Counted from the first letter of the stretch, positions 52,188 through 61,080 are shown. The stretch: DNA of 64,000 nt from CALMEC01 sp964531025 (GCA_964531025.1 CAZHDY010000001.1:372001-436000); one strand, 5' to 3'. The notes: generated from the sequence alone by a model not told the origin. Numbers and translations: made by a program.

Positions 52188-53032
52188 GGCGCACCGACCA
52201 CGACGCCCATCTCGCCGATGAGCTTGAGGATCATCACTCCGACGACAAGCAGCAGCGCGCCGGGGACCATGACCATCGCCACGACCAGCTGGACCTTCGG
52301 AGCCGCCTGCGCCGCCCGGTCCCGGATCGTCTGTCGACGGTTCGCACGCAGCAGTTCGGCCTGTCGGGAGAGCACCGCGCTGACGGGGGTTCCGAGCTCC
52401 TCCGCCTGGAGGACGGCGCTCACGAGGCTCGTGAGCTCCTGGACCTCCATTCGTGAGGCGAGTCCTCGGTATGCCACCCGTCGCGGTGTCCCGAGGTCGA
52501 GCCGTGCGAGGGTCCCGCGGATCTCGTCCGCCAGAACGCCACGGAAGCGCTTCACCGCCACGCGGAGTGACGACTCCAGTGGAAGTCCCGCATCCGTGCA
52601 GAGGACCACCACGTCGATGAGGTCGGGCAGGTCGCGCACCAGCGCGTCCCGGCGTTGACGGGCGCGCCGGGACACGACGAACGTCGGCACCAGGAGTCCC
52701 AGACCGGCCGCGGGGACGGAGATCAGGACCGCCACCGGCGAGGCCAGCGCGAGGAGCCCGCCGAGCGCCAACCCCGCGGTGACGAACCCCGCGCGTACAC
52801 GGCTGAGGTCGTCCCCGTCCATCAGCGTGTCGAGTCCCGCCGCGGCGATGTCGCCGTCGCGCTGGCGGCCGCGCAGGGCGCGGACCACGGAGCCGGGTGC
52901 GGGGAAGCGCCGGCCCACACGGAGCAGGGGTGGTATCCGCGGCCCCTCCGCCACACGCGGAGCCCGGCCACGGCGCATTCCGACGGCCACCACCGCGAGC
53001 GTGAGAAGCCAGAGGAGAACGGGCCCGGGCAT
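52184..53032 (-). CDS. tadC: Tad pilus assembly protein TadC
   Basis: A 282-residue GspF-type inner-membrane platform protein. An N-terminal helix (VLLWLLTLAVVAVGM) is followed by two central helices (about 82-122), the cytoplasmic LPDLIDVVVLCTDAGLPLES typical of TadC, and a C-terminal helix. LVSAVLQAEELGTPVSAVL is the second family motif. It follows tadB and precedes the pilin-like gene. Confidence 0.88.
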   Translation of the reverse strand: MPGPVLLWLLTLAVVAVGMRRGRAPRVAEGPRIPPLLRVGRRFPAPGSVVRALRGRQRDGDIAAAGLDTLMDGDDLSRVRAGFVTAGLALGGLLALASPVAVLISVPAAGLGLLVPTFVVSRRARQRRDALVRDLPDLIDVVVLCTDAGLPLESSLRVAVKRFRGVLADEIRGTLARLDLGTPRRVAYRGLASRMEVQELTSLVSAVLQAEELGTPVSAVLSRQAELLRANRRQTIRDRAAQAAPKVQLVVAMVMVPGALLLVVGVMILKLIGEMGVVVGAP

Positions 53033-53081
53033 CAGCCGTCCCCCGCGGTGGATGTGACAGGCACCCCGGTCACCGTCCCGA

Positions 53082-53966
53082 TCATCGGGCACCACCGTCG
53101 ACGTGTGCGATGCGTCGCACGAGAAGGACGCCGACCACCTCGAGGGAGACCGTCGCCATCAGAAGGATGCGGCCGAACCCGGCGCCCACGAGATCCTCGA
53201 TCGTCCCAGGCGACGAGAGTTCGACGATCACCCCTCCGGCCGCGGGCAGCCCGGCGACGAGCCATGCGGACATGCGGGCCTGTGCGGTCACCGACCGGGC
53301 CTCCCGTGCGACGCGTCCCCGATCGTCCAGCTGAGCGGCCAGCCGTGTGAGCCCTCCGGCAAGGTCCCCGCCGACCGACCGCTGCACGAGGATCGCCGAC
53401 ACCATCAGCTCGATCGTCTGGGAGCGATGACGTGACGCGAAGCCCTGGAGGACATCGTCGATGCGGGCGCCCAGCACGAGCTCACGTGACATACGCGCCA
53501 GCTCCTCGGAGGCGGGTGACGGTGTGTCCCGCGCGGCGCGGTCGATCGCCTGGCTGAGCGACAGACCGGCTCCGAGGGCACCCGCCAGCTGCTGGGCGAC
53601 CATCGGGAGCTGCCCCACCAGACGGTCCAGGTGACGCCGGTCCGCCGATGCGACGACGGCACCGGCGACCCATGTCACGCCCGCGCCGATCAGCACCCCG
53701 CCGACGACGCTGCCGAGAAGCCACCACACTGCTCCCCCGGCGAACGCCGAGGCACCGGCGACCGCCGCCAGGAAGGGTCCCGGCCCCAGGGGCAGACCGG
53801 CGCGATCGAGTCGCACGGCCAGCCCACGACCGAGGGCCGTGCCGGCGAACGGGTCGAACCGCCGGCTCCGCGGCCGGCGTTCCGGTGAGGACGTCAGGCG
53901 GTGCACCGCGACGGTTCCGCAGACCGCGGATCCCGCCGCGCACGCGCCGGCCATCAGGGCGCTCAT
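53082..53966 (-). CDS. tadB: Tad pilus assembly protein TadB
   Basis: A 294-residue GspF-type platform protein. Two helix pairs flank the cytoplasmic T2SF domain, which has LPMVAQQLAGALGAGLSLSQ, ELVLGARIDDVLQGFASR and ILVQRSVGGDLAGGL. Start: the ATG at 53966, 22 nt after tadA; the frame is open further upstream but overlaps tadA. It pairs with tadC. Confidence 0.88.
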   Translation of the reverse strand: MSALMAGACAAGSAVCGTVAVHRLTSSPERRPRSRRFDPFAGTALGRGLAVRLDRAGLPLGPGPFLAAVAGASAFAGGAVWWLLGSVVGGVLIGAGVTWVAGAVVASADRRHLDRLVGQLPMVAQQLAGALGAGLSLSQAIDRAARDTPSPASEELARMSRELVLGARIDDVLQGFASRHRSQTIELMVSAILVQRSVGGDLAGGLTRLAAQLDDRGRVAREARSVTAQARMSAWLVAGLPAAGGVIVELSSPGTIEDLVGAGFGRILLMATVSLEVVGVLLVRRIAHVDGGAR

Positions 53967-53988
53967 CGGCCCATCCCGTGTCGCCGCC

Positions 53989-55233
53989 TCATGCCCGCGT
54001 ATCTCCGGCATCGTCGCCCACGCGCTCGTCCAGGGCCCGCTCCTCCGCGTCGTCGCGCCACACGACGGTGTCGCGGATCGGCGCACCGGGATCGTCGGAC
54101 CGCTGCAGCTCGCGATGCACGAGGGTGGTGAGCCGGGCGGATCCCTCCGCCGGGCTGACGGCGGCGATCTCCATGACACGCCGGGTGCCGTCACCGACCC
54201 GTGCCTGATGGACGATGAGGTCGATCGCGTGCGCCACCTGATCCGTCACCGCCGCGTACGGCAGCTCGACATCACCCATCAGGGCCAGCGTCTGCAGGCG
54301 CCGGACGGCGTCCCCGCAGGAGGACGCATGGATCGTGGACAGCGACCCCTCGTGCCCCGTCGTCATCGCGGTGAGGAGGTCGATGGCCTCGCCGCCCCGG
54401 CACTCACCGACCACGATCCGGTCGGGGCGCATGCGAAGCGCGTTGCGCACCAGGGCCCGGATAGGGATCGAACCACGCCCCTCGATGCTGGGCGGGCGGC
54501 TCTCCAGCCGCACCACGTGAGGGATGGGCAGGCGCAGCTCGGCGGCGTCCTCGATGGTGATTATGCGCTCGCCGTCCGGGATGAACGACGCGACGGCCGC
54601 CAGGGTCGTCGTCTTCCCGCTTCCCGTACCGCCGGTCACCAGGATGTTGCGGCGTGCGACGACCGCACCACGAAGAAGGGCGAGCATGCGGTCGTCGAGC
54701 GTGCCCAGGCGCACCAGCGCGTCCCCGTCGAGCGAGCGCGATCCGAAGCGACGTATGGTGAGCGTGGGTCCGTCCAGGCTGAGCGGAGGGATGATGGCGT
54801 TCACCCGCGATCCGTCGTCCAGACGCGCGTCGACCATCGGGCTCGCCTCGTCCACGCGTCGACCGAGGGGCGCCAGGACCCGGTCGATGACAAGGATCAG
54901 GTGGGCGTCGTCGTCGAACGCGATGGGGGTCCGGGAGATACGTCCGTCGCGTTCGACGTAGACGCGATCGGGTCCGTTGACCATGATCTCCGTGATCGAC
55001 TCGTCGCGGAAGAGCGGTTCGAGCGGACCGAGGCCGAGCGTCTCGTCGAGCACGCGCTGAACCGTCATTGAGCGGACCGTGCGCGGCAGGATGCGCCGTT
55101 CCTGATCGATGAGGTCCTCGACGATCCGTGCGAGTGTGGAGCGCGTCACCGGCTCCTCGGTTGTGGACACCCGCGCGGCCGCACGCTCACGAAGATGGGC
55201 CACCAGGTGCGCCGGGATGGTGGGAGCGCTCAC
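53989..55233 (-). CDS. tadA: Tad secretion ATPase TadA/CpaF
   Basis: A 414-residue hexameric motor ATPase for pilus assembly. The N-terminal domain has FRDESITEIMVNGPDRVYVE; the ATPase core has Walker A GGTGSGKTT (Lys207), RPDRIVVGECRGGEA and the GHEGSLSTIHASS segment. The GTG at 55233 overlaps the cpaE stop. The long open frame upstream is a shadow. Confidence 0.95.
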   Translation of the reverse strand: MSAPTIPAHLVAHLRERAAARVSTTEEPVTRSTLARIVEDLIDQERRILPRTVRSMTVQRVLDETLGLGPLEPLFRDESITEIMVNGPDRVYVERDGRISRTPIAFDDDAHLILVIDRVLAPLGRRVDEASPMVDARLDDGSRVNAIIPPLSLDGPTLTIRRFGSRSLDGDALVRLGTLDDRMLALLRGAVVARRNILVTGGTGSGKTTTLAAVASFIPDGERIITIEDAAELRLPIPHVVRLESRPPSIEGRGSIPIRALVRNALRMRPDRIVVGECRGGEAIDLLTAMTTGHEGSLSTIHASSCGDAVRRLQTLALMGDVELPYAAVTDQVAHAIDLIVHQARVGDGTRRVMEIAAVSPAEGSARLTTLVHRELQRSDDPGAPIRDTVVWRDDAEERALDERVGDDAGDTRA

Positions 55234-56039
55234 TCGCCGGCCCGCCGGGTCAGCGCGTCGATGGCGTCGCGAAGCGGCCTGCGACGTCCGCGGGGCCGTC
55301 GTCCCGATCCGATCCACTCGGCCTCCAGCGGGCTCCGCGGCAGCTCGCACCGCACCGGGCAACCGACCAGACGGCGGAAGCTCCGGAGGCTGATGTCGGC
55401 GTCCCGACCCGACAGGTTCACGACCACCTCGACGCCGCTCCCCAGCATGTCCAGCACTCCCCCGACGCCCCGCGCCCCGCGGATCGTGCGTGGCGCGACG
55501 ACGAGACAGCGACTCGCCGACGTGCACGCCGCGAGCATCAGCGAGGGGTCGACCCGACCGACGTCCACAACGGTGGGCGCACCCGCCGCCGTGCCAGAGA
55601 GAAGCCGGGAAATCGCGTCTACATCCCATCCACCGGCGGCCTCCGCGGACCCAGGCGACAGAGCGAGACGAACACCGGATGGATGGTGGCAGAGGACCAT
55701 CTCGACCTGCTCGGGGGTGAGCTCGTCCCGCACCGCGCTGAGGTCGTGGATGGTGCGATCGCGCGGCACGCCCCAGCCGCCGTGGAGATCGCCCCAGGCG
55801 AAGTCCAGGTCGACGAGGCGGGCACCGCCCTCCTGCTCCTTGAGAGCAAGTGCGAGACCACCGGCGACGGTACTGGCGCCACCGCCACCGCAGGCCCCCA
55901 CCACCGCGATGAGATCACCGGTGCGCGGCGCGGCCGGCGAGCTCGTCTCCGGCTCGGACCACGTCGCGAAGAGATCGTCGGGCCCTGCTGCATCAGCCGG
56001 GTCACGGAGTGCCGCCCAGGGGTCGTCACGCCGATTCAT
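55230..56039 (-). CDS. CpaE/TadZ-like ATPase-fold protein with a degenerate P-loop
   Basis: A 269-residue MinD/ParA-like protein that locates Tad pilus sites in other bacteria (CpaE/TadZ, and Ssd in mycobacteria). The deviant Walker A is GACGGGGAST (residues 48-57): both lysines of the standard KGGxGKT are missing (Cys50 and Ala55). VDLDFAWGDLHGGWG is the Walker A'-like motif. Members of this branch often lack ATPase activity. There is no N-terminal receiver domain. Confidence 0.85.
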   Translation of the reverse strand: MNRRDDPWAALRDPADAAGPDDLFATWSEPETSSPAAPRTGDLIAVVGACGGGGASTVAGGLALALKEQEGGARLVDLDFAWGDLHGGWGVPRDRTIHDLSAVRDELTPEQVEMVLCHHPSGVRLALSPGSAEAAGGWDVDAISRLLSGTAAGAPTVVDVGRVDPSLMLAACTSASRCLVVAPRTIRGARGVGGVLDMLGSGVEVVVNLSGRDADISLRSFRRLVGCPVRCELPRSPLEAEWIGSGRRPRGRRRPLRDAIDALTRRAGE

Positions 56040-56677
56040 GGCGTGCCGTCTCCGGCCTCGTCGAACGGGCGGATGAGGATGCGTATCCCCGCGGCGCCGT
56101 CGACGGCCGCACTGAGACGCACCGCATCCTGCTCGCGTACCCGGAGAAGCACGCCGCCCTCCGACCCCGTGCCCGCAGCGGGGTCCGACTCATGCCGTGC
56201 GATCACCTCGCCGTCGCGTACGACGATCGCCGCCTCACCTGATGCGGACGGGGCGGTCACATCGACGCGCGCGCCCGGGACGAGCGCGGGAAGCGCCGCA
56301 CCGGCCGTCACGGCCGGGATGGAAATGGCGCGCTCGCCCGATGCCAGCGCACGTGGGGCGATCTCGGGATCACCGCCGAGACCGGCCTGCGTGATCGGCT
56401 CCCCCGCACCGACCGCGACCGCGAACCGACGGCCCTGGATCTCGTCGCTCTGACGAATCAGACCGGCGAGTTCAGCCGTCGGAGCGGGAACCGACCGCGC
56501 AACGAGCGGAGCCGAACCGACCGGTGTGCCCGCCGCGATGTCGTCGGCCGCCACGAGGATGTCCACGACCGGTCCACGTGCGGCGGCGCGGAGCGTCGTG
56601 ACCGCGGCGATGAGCGCCAGCACGATTGCCGCGACGAACCAAGCGGACGGGCGACGGCGCAATCGACGGAGGATCAT
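56036..56677 (-). CDS. cpaB: Flp pilus assembly protein CpaB/RcpC
   Basis: A 213-residue periplasm-facing protein: one N-terminal helix (AWFVAAIVLALIAAVTTLRA) followed by an SAF domain (VVDILVAADDIAAGTPVG) and a beta-rich RcpC domain with ISIPAVTAGAALPALVPGAR. The ATG overlaps the stop of the gene upstream (ATGA), and its stop overlaps the cpaE start. Confidence 0.85.
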   Translation of the reverse strand: MILRRLRRRPSAWFVAAIVLALIAAVTTLRAAARGPVVDILVAADDIAAGTPVGSAPLVARSVPAPTAELAGLIRQSDEIQGRRFAVAVGAGEPITQAGLGGDPEIAPRALASGERAISIPAVTAGAALPALVPGARVDVTAPSASGEAAIVVRDGEVIARHESDPAAGTGSEGGVLLRVREQDAVRLSAAVDGAAGIRILIRPFDEAGDGTP

Positions 56678-57249
56678 GCCCTGTCCTTCTCTGCCACCGG
56701 TCGACGGATCGGGGCACCGCACCGGCGACAGGGGTGTGCGTCGGCGCCGCCCCGTGCACACCATGAACACGGCACCCAGGCACACGACGCCCATCGTGCG
56801 AGTGTCACGGGGCGAAGGGCCGGAACGCCGACATCATGAGGACCCCACGAACGGCGGGGCACACCCGTGACGACGTCCGGACCGTTGCAGAGAACCTCGA
56901 GTGCCCGCACGACGGCATGATGATCGGCAGGTGCGATCTCGGCGGCGATCGCGACGCACCATCGCGCGGACGACAGGTCGTCCGGCAACGTGATGCGAAC
57001 AGCTCCGACGGCGTCGACCACGCGCTGCATCGTCGCGTCGTCCTCATCCCCCTCTGGCGGTTGGATGAGGACGATGGCCGACTGGGAGGCCTCGCCGACG
57101 ACGGCCACCACGTCATCGGCGGATGTACGACCATGACGGCGATGACGGCGACGCGACCCACGTATTCCGCCCAGGGTCACGAGATTGCGCGATGCGCTGC
57201 GTCCGACCTCCGTGGCGAGTTCTGCACGGGCGACGATGGTGTTGGTCAT
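56674..57249 (-). CDS. unknown Cys-rich protein within the Tad locus
   Basis: A 191-residue protein of no recognised family. Residues 1-60 include a basic patch (GSRRRHRRHGR). The middle has VVAVVGEASQSAIVLIQPP, a beta-alpha core. The last 40 residues hold Cys-rich CAWVPCSWCARGGADAHPC then RRCG, which looks like a small zinc ribbon. It shares overlaps with the kinase stop (TGATG) and the cpaB start (ATGA), so it is part of the operon. It may link the kinase to pilus assembly; that is a guess. Confidence 0.65.
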   Translation of the reverse strand: MTNTIVARAELATEVGRSASRNLVTLGGIRGSRRRHRRHGRTSADDVVAVVGEASQSAIVLIQPPEGDEDDATMQRVVDAVGAVRITLPDDLSSARWCVAIAAEIAPADHHAVVRALEVLCNGPDVVTGVPRRSWGPHDVGVPALRPVTLARWASCAWVPCSWCARGGADAHPCRRCGAPIRRPVAEKDRA

Positions 57250-57935
57250 CACGCACACACCCGATCCGGTTCGCAGATGGGCAGCACCACGGTCACGCTG
57301 GTGCCGTCCTCCCGAGAGGCGTGCGTGACAGACCCACCGTGACGCTCGACGATGTCCCGGGCGATGCGGACACCCATACCCCACCCGTCACCGGACGCCA
57401 GGTGATCGGAGACCCCGGTCAGCCCGCACCCGTCATCGACGATGCGGATGACCACCCGCGGACCCCGGGTGCCGACGCGCACCATCACGCGTCCGTTGTG
57501 CGTACATGCCCTGATGGCGTTCTGAAGCAGGTTGTCGACCATGCGGCGAAGCTCCTCCTCGTCGCCGTCCACCCAGCGGGCCCCGACACCCACGATGGCG
57601 GCGATGACGACGCCGTGCTCACCGGCGAGTCCCTCGTGGCGGCGGGCCGCCTCCCGCACGACCGAAGCGACGTCCACCCGATGGGCATCCGGGTCCGCAC
57701 CGCCGGACCCGCGGAGGACGGAGCGAACGTGTTCGAGGGCACGCACGATCCGGTCCACCTCGGCGTCCACCATCCTCAGCCGTTCGATGGTGCCGTCGCT
57801 GACGCGACCGGCGCGGACGATGGCATGGCATTGGCCGCGTATCACGTTCAGCGAACCGCGCACGTCATGGAGGACACCCGTGGGCCCTGCGGACACACCG
57901 GGTTGCGGACGGGGCAGTCGGACGACGGAGTTCAT
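57249..57935 (-). CDS. soluble sensor histidine kinase of the Tad locus
   Basis: A 228-residue kinase with no transmembrane or sensor domain. The phosphorylated His23 is in VLHDVRGSLNVIRG, the N-box is NLLQNAI, G1 is DDGCGL and G2 is GWGMGVRIARDIVERHGG. The ATG at 57935 overlaps the response regulator stop (ATGA). It is cytoplasmic and must sense through a partner. Confidence 0.9.
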   Translation of the reverse strand: MNSVVRLPRPQPGVSAGPTGVLHDVRGSLNVIRGQCHAIVRAGRVSDGTIERLRMVDAEVDRIVRALEHVRSVLRGSGGADPDAHRVDVASVVREAARRHEGLAGEHGVVIAAIVGVGARWVDGDEEELRRMVDNLLQNAIRACTHNGRVMVRVGTRGPRVVIRIVDDGCGLTGVSDHLASGDGWGMGVRIARDIVERHGGSVTHASREDGTSVTVVLPICEPDRVCA

Positions 57936-58681
57936 GATGGATCCTCCTCGGGCAGGAGGCGGTACCCCACCCCCCACAGGTTGCTCACCCATCCGGCGAG
58001 GCCGGCCTGTCGCAGCTTGCTGCGAAGACGGCTCGCGTGGGTGTCGAGTGTGCGCGTGCGTGTGGCGGACGAGAAGCCCCAGACCTCGCGCAGGAGTTGC
58101 TGCTTTCCCATTACACGTCCGGGATCGCGGGCCAGCGCCAGAAGGAGGGAGAACTCACGGTTGGCGAGGGGCACCGGTCGGCCGTCCACGGTCGCCGTGC
58201 GACCCCCGCGGCTGATGTGAAGCGGTCCCACTGCGATCTCCGCGGAGCGTGAGCGGCCTGTGCGGCGCCGTACGTGAGCTTCGATGCGCGCGAGCAGCTC
58301 CGGATAGGCGAACGGCTTCGCCACGAAGTCGTCCGCGCCTCCGGTGATGGCGCGCACCACGCTCTGCGTGTCGGAGCGTCCGCTCAGGACGATGATGGGC
58401 ACGTCCTCGTCCCACAGCGCGTCCGGATGACCGTCGCGCACGGCACGTACGACGTCGATGCCGGTGATCCCCGGAAGCCCGAGGTCGACGACGGCGACGT
58501 CGGGGAGCGACCCGGGGAGGACGCGCAGCGCCTCCTCGCCGGTGGATGCGATCACGACCTCGAACCGATCCCATCGGAGGTCGTCCGAGAGGGTCGTCGC
58601 CACCGCGCGGTCGTCCTCCACGAGGAGGAGCCGCCGACGACGATCGGTTGCGATGTCACGTGATGAGAATGCGTCGGCCAT
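57932..58681 (-). CDS. OmpR/PhoB-type response regulator of the Tad locus
   Basis: A 249-residue regulator. Receiver domain: acidic pair in LLLVEDD, phospho-acceptor Asp66 in VVDLGLPG, LSGRS and the Lys in VAKPFAYPEL. The C-terminal winged helix has VPLANREFSLLLALARDPGR and the recognition segment TRTLDTHASRLRSKL. The ATG at 58681 has GAGG 4 nt upstream; ATG 58708 is possible. It is the first gene of the Tad locus and likely controls it. Confidence 0.92.
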   Translation of the reverse strand: MADAFSSRDIATDRRRRLLLVEDDRAVATTLSDDLRWDRFEVVIASTGEEALRVLPGSLPDVAVVDLGLPGITGIDVVRAVRDGHPDALWDEDVPIIVLSGRSDTQSVVRAITGGADDFVAKPFAYPELLARIEAHVRRRTGRSRSAEIAVGPLHISRGGRTATVDGRPVPLANREFSLLLALARDPGRVMGKQQLLREVWGFSSATRTRTLDTHASRLRSKLRQAGLAGWVSNLWGVGYRLLPEEDPS

Positions 58682-58899
58682 CGTGCCTCGTGGTGTGAGT
58701 TGGGACATGTCGACGCGGGAAACGAACGCGTCACATGTACAAGGGCCGGGACGCCGAAAACCACCCCCCTCCTCGAAGCCGGATATCCGCTAACTGCACG
58801 GAATTCTGTTCGCGTACGGGCTCGTCCGGGCACAGGTGCCACACGTCCGACCCACAGGACGGTGCGGATTCGGGCCCCTCGATGCAGCCCGGTAAGACC

Positions 58900-59259
58900 T
58901 CAGACGAGTCGCAGACGCACACCGGGCGACAGACCGTCGAAGCTGCCCGGAACCGCTTCGATGACGGACCGGGCGCCGCCCACCCGGGCGAACGTCCACG
59001 GCCGTACGTGTCGCCTCTCGAGCAGGCGGTCCTCCGCATCCAGGAACGCGACGTCGATGGCGTATCCCATGCCCATCGTGTGGATCGATGAGCACGGTGT
59101 GATCCACAGTCCGCGACCCGGTTCGAGACGCCGCGTTCCGAGTAGCCCCACCGCCCGCGGCACCGCACGATCCGCCCGATGGCACCGCGCCAGCACCTGC
59201 CGTCCCGTGCCATCGACGAGAACCCGTGTTGCCGGAATGAGGCGGGTGACATGCAACAT
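58900..59259 (-). CDS. DUF192 family protein
   Basis: A 119-residue protein. AVGLLGTRRLEPGRGLWITP, SSIHTMGMGYAIDVAFLDAE and SVIEAVPGSFDGLSPGVRL are the DUF192 pattern, a small beta-barrel of unknown function. There is no signal peptide from ATG 59259. It lies 218 bp upstream of the response regulator on the same strand. In several actinobacteria DUF192 genes sit beside pilus genes, so a link is possible. Confidence 0.8.
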   Translation of the reverse strand: MLHVTRLIPATRVLVDGTGRQVLARCHRADRAVPRAVGLLGTRRLEPGRGLWITPCSSIHTMGMGYAIDVAFLDAEDRLLERRHVRPWTFARVGGARSVIEAVPGSFDGLSPGVRLRLV

Positions 59260-59361
59260 TGCAGGATCCGATGATGCCAAGGAACACCGTCTGGTGGCGC
59301 GAACTGAGACATCCGAAAGCGGCAGTAGATTCCGGCCTCGATTCAGGAGCCACATTCACCA

Positions 59362-59829
59362 ATGGCAGAACGTCGTAAGAGCACACCGAACTACCGGTCC
59401 GGTTCGGACTACACCATGGAGTTCGGGAAGTACCGTTTCCGTTTCAGTTCGCGGGACTTCCGTGAGCGCTGCGAGCACGCGGCCGTACAGCTCGGGTTCG
59501 TCCCGGGCGGTCCGCTTGCGGACGAGGAACTGACCCAGCTGGTCGAGCTCGTCGCCCACGGATCGATCACCAGCGACGGTCCGCTCGGGGATCACATCGA
59601 ATCCAACCGTGACGTGCTGATGGGATTCGACGACGACCTCGTGCACTGGCTCCGGAAGATCGTCTTCCGCGGTGCCTGGGTCGATCAGCAGATCAAGGAC
59701 GACCTCGTCGAGCCGATCTTCGAGGACACCGGTTTCGTGTACCGCTGCACCATCACCGGTGACATCATCGAGGACATCGAGGACGCCCCGGACTGGTCCC
59801 ACATCGGGTATCGCATGGAGCGGAAGTGA
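59362..59829 (+). CDS. unknown 155-residue acidic protein
   Basis: Not recognised. It begins MAERRKSTPNYRSGSDYTME and FGKYRFRFSSRDFRERCEHA, then is mixed alpha/beta with an acidic C-terminal half (DDLVEPIFEDTGFVYR, then DIIEDIEDAPDW). There is no signal or membrane segment. Its stop overlaps the GTG of the next gene, so they are an operon. It is divergent from the DUF192 gene. Codon use is ordinary for the region. Confidence 0.68.
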   Translation: MAERRKSTPNYRSGSDYTMEFGKYRFRFSSRDFRERCEHAAVQLGFVPGGPLADEELTQLVELVAHGSITSDGPLGDHIESNRDVLMGFDDDLVHWLRKIVFRGAWVDQQIKDDLVEPIFEDTGFVYRCTITGDIIEDIEDAPDWSHIGYRMERK

Positions 59830-60152
59830 GCCACGACCCCACCGACATGCTCGACGCCGTCCGCCGACTCGAGGCCGGACTCGAGCGGGCACGCACGCGC
59901 GCAAGTGATCCGCTGTCCTCGCCTCCCGCCGAGATCAGCGTGACGGATCACACCGCGCTCGTCGAGGACCTTGAGCTCCTCGTCGATCTCGTCGGTCGGT
60001 CCTGGCGCACCACACGTGACGAGGTGGCCGCGCTGTCGGCCGAGGTCACCGAACTGCGCCGTCAGGCCGACGAGGCGCGCGCTGCCCTGCACGACGTCCG
60101 CTTCGAGCTCCGCCTGGTGAAGGGCGGCGGAGGCTCGCCCGACGCCGCATAG
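59826..60152 (+). CDS. unknown 108-residue coiled-coil protein
   Basis: Residues 8-27 form one helix and residues 44-98 a longer heptad-like stretch (TALVEDLELLVDLVGRSW, then VAALSAEVTELRRQADEA). It ends in a Gly-rich tail. The GTG overlaps the previous stop (GTGA). It probably binds the product of the gene before it. Function is unknown. Confidence 0.65.
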   Translation: MSHDPTDMLDAVRRLEAGLERARTRASDPLSSPPAEISVTDHTALVEDLELLVDLVGRSWRTTRDEVAALSAEVTELRRQADEARAALHDVRFELRLVKGGGGSPDAA

Positions 60153-60324
60153 CCACCCCGCACGGCCGGCGGTCATCACCGCCGCAGTCCCGGTCGTGCG
60201 ACCCCGTCCGTCCGGCGATACGTAACCACGAGATCGCCTGGATAGGGATCACCGTCGGTGCGTTCCCCCGGAGTCGCACACGATCGCGACCCAGGCCGTG
60301 CCTCCCACTCCGCGCTGCCGCGAC

Positions 60325-60996
60325 TCAGCCCGTCCGGGGCGAGCCGCCCCCCGGGACGCGATGCTCACGGAGGGCGCGCGTACCTGCGTCCACGAAGATC
60401 ATCGCCTGGTCGATCATCTCCAGGGCCAACGCGCGATGCCGCTCGAACGAGGCGTCCTTCTCGTCCTTGTGACGTCGGCCGATGGCGTTCAACGCGCCCA
60501 CGGCGGCGGCCGTCGCGAGCTGGGCCACGATGTCGTCCGGGGTGCTCTCCAGATCGCGGGCCAGGGACACGGCCAGGACGTCGCCGACGACGTCCATCAC
60601 CATGTGCTCGTGGGCGCGCAGATCCATCTCGTTCTCGATGATGCGCCGACGGATGCGATCCTCGTCGTCGTCCGGCCGACCGTCCAAGACCCGCTTCACC
60701 CACGCACGCAGCGCATCGCCCGTGGTGGTTCCCTCGTCACGCTCCTCCAGAGCCCGGGACAGGCCCCTCACCATCTCACCGGAGTCCGGGAAGAGCAGAT
60801 CCTCCTTCGTGGGGAAATATGTGAACACCGTGCGCGGTGAGACGTCGGCAGCCTCGGCGATCTGTGCAATGGTGGTGTCCCGGAATCCCTGCTCGTCGAA
60901 CAAACGGAGGGCTGCGGCGGCGATCGCCGCGCGCCGCTCACGCTTCTTGCGCTCCCTCAGTCCCTCCTCGGCGCCGACGGCCGTACTGACGTTCAT
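60325..60996 (-). CDS. TetR-family repressor, divergent to an MMPL exporter
   Basis: A 223-residue regulator. The helix-turn-helix is AALRLFDEQGFRDTTIAQIA then EAADVSPRTVFTYFPTKEDL, the standard TetR pattern. The ligand domain is helical. A start further upstream would put coding DNA over the promoter, so ATG 60996, 6 nt after a TATGGT box, is used. The MMPL gene is divergent, 143 bp away. Confidence 0.92.
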   Translation of the reverse strand: MNVSTAVGAEEGLRERKKRERRAAIAAAALRLFDEQGFRDTTIAQIAEAADVSPRTVFTYFPTKEDLLFPDSGEMVRGLSRALEERDEGTTTGDALRAWVKRVLDGRPDDDEDRIRRRIIENEMDLRAHEHMVMDVVGDVLAVSLARDLESTPDDIVAQLATAAAVGALNAIGRRHKDEKDASFERHRALALEMIDQAMIFVDAGTRALREHRVPGGGSPRTG

Positions 60997-61002
60997 GCGC
61001 CA

Positions 61003-61008
61003 ACCATA
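61003..61008 (-). promoter_or_regulatory. candidate -10 box (TATGGT) of tetR
   Basis: TATGGT on the minus strand ends 6 nt before the ATG, giving a leaderless transcript. Confidence 0.45.
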
Positions 61009-61080
61009 CCCGAGATCTGCCCGAAGCTGCAGCCACGGCAAATATTCAGCCAAGGCGTTTTTGCAGTCGCTGCACTATTC

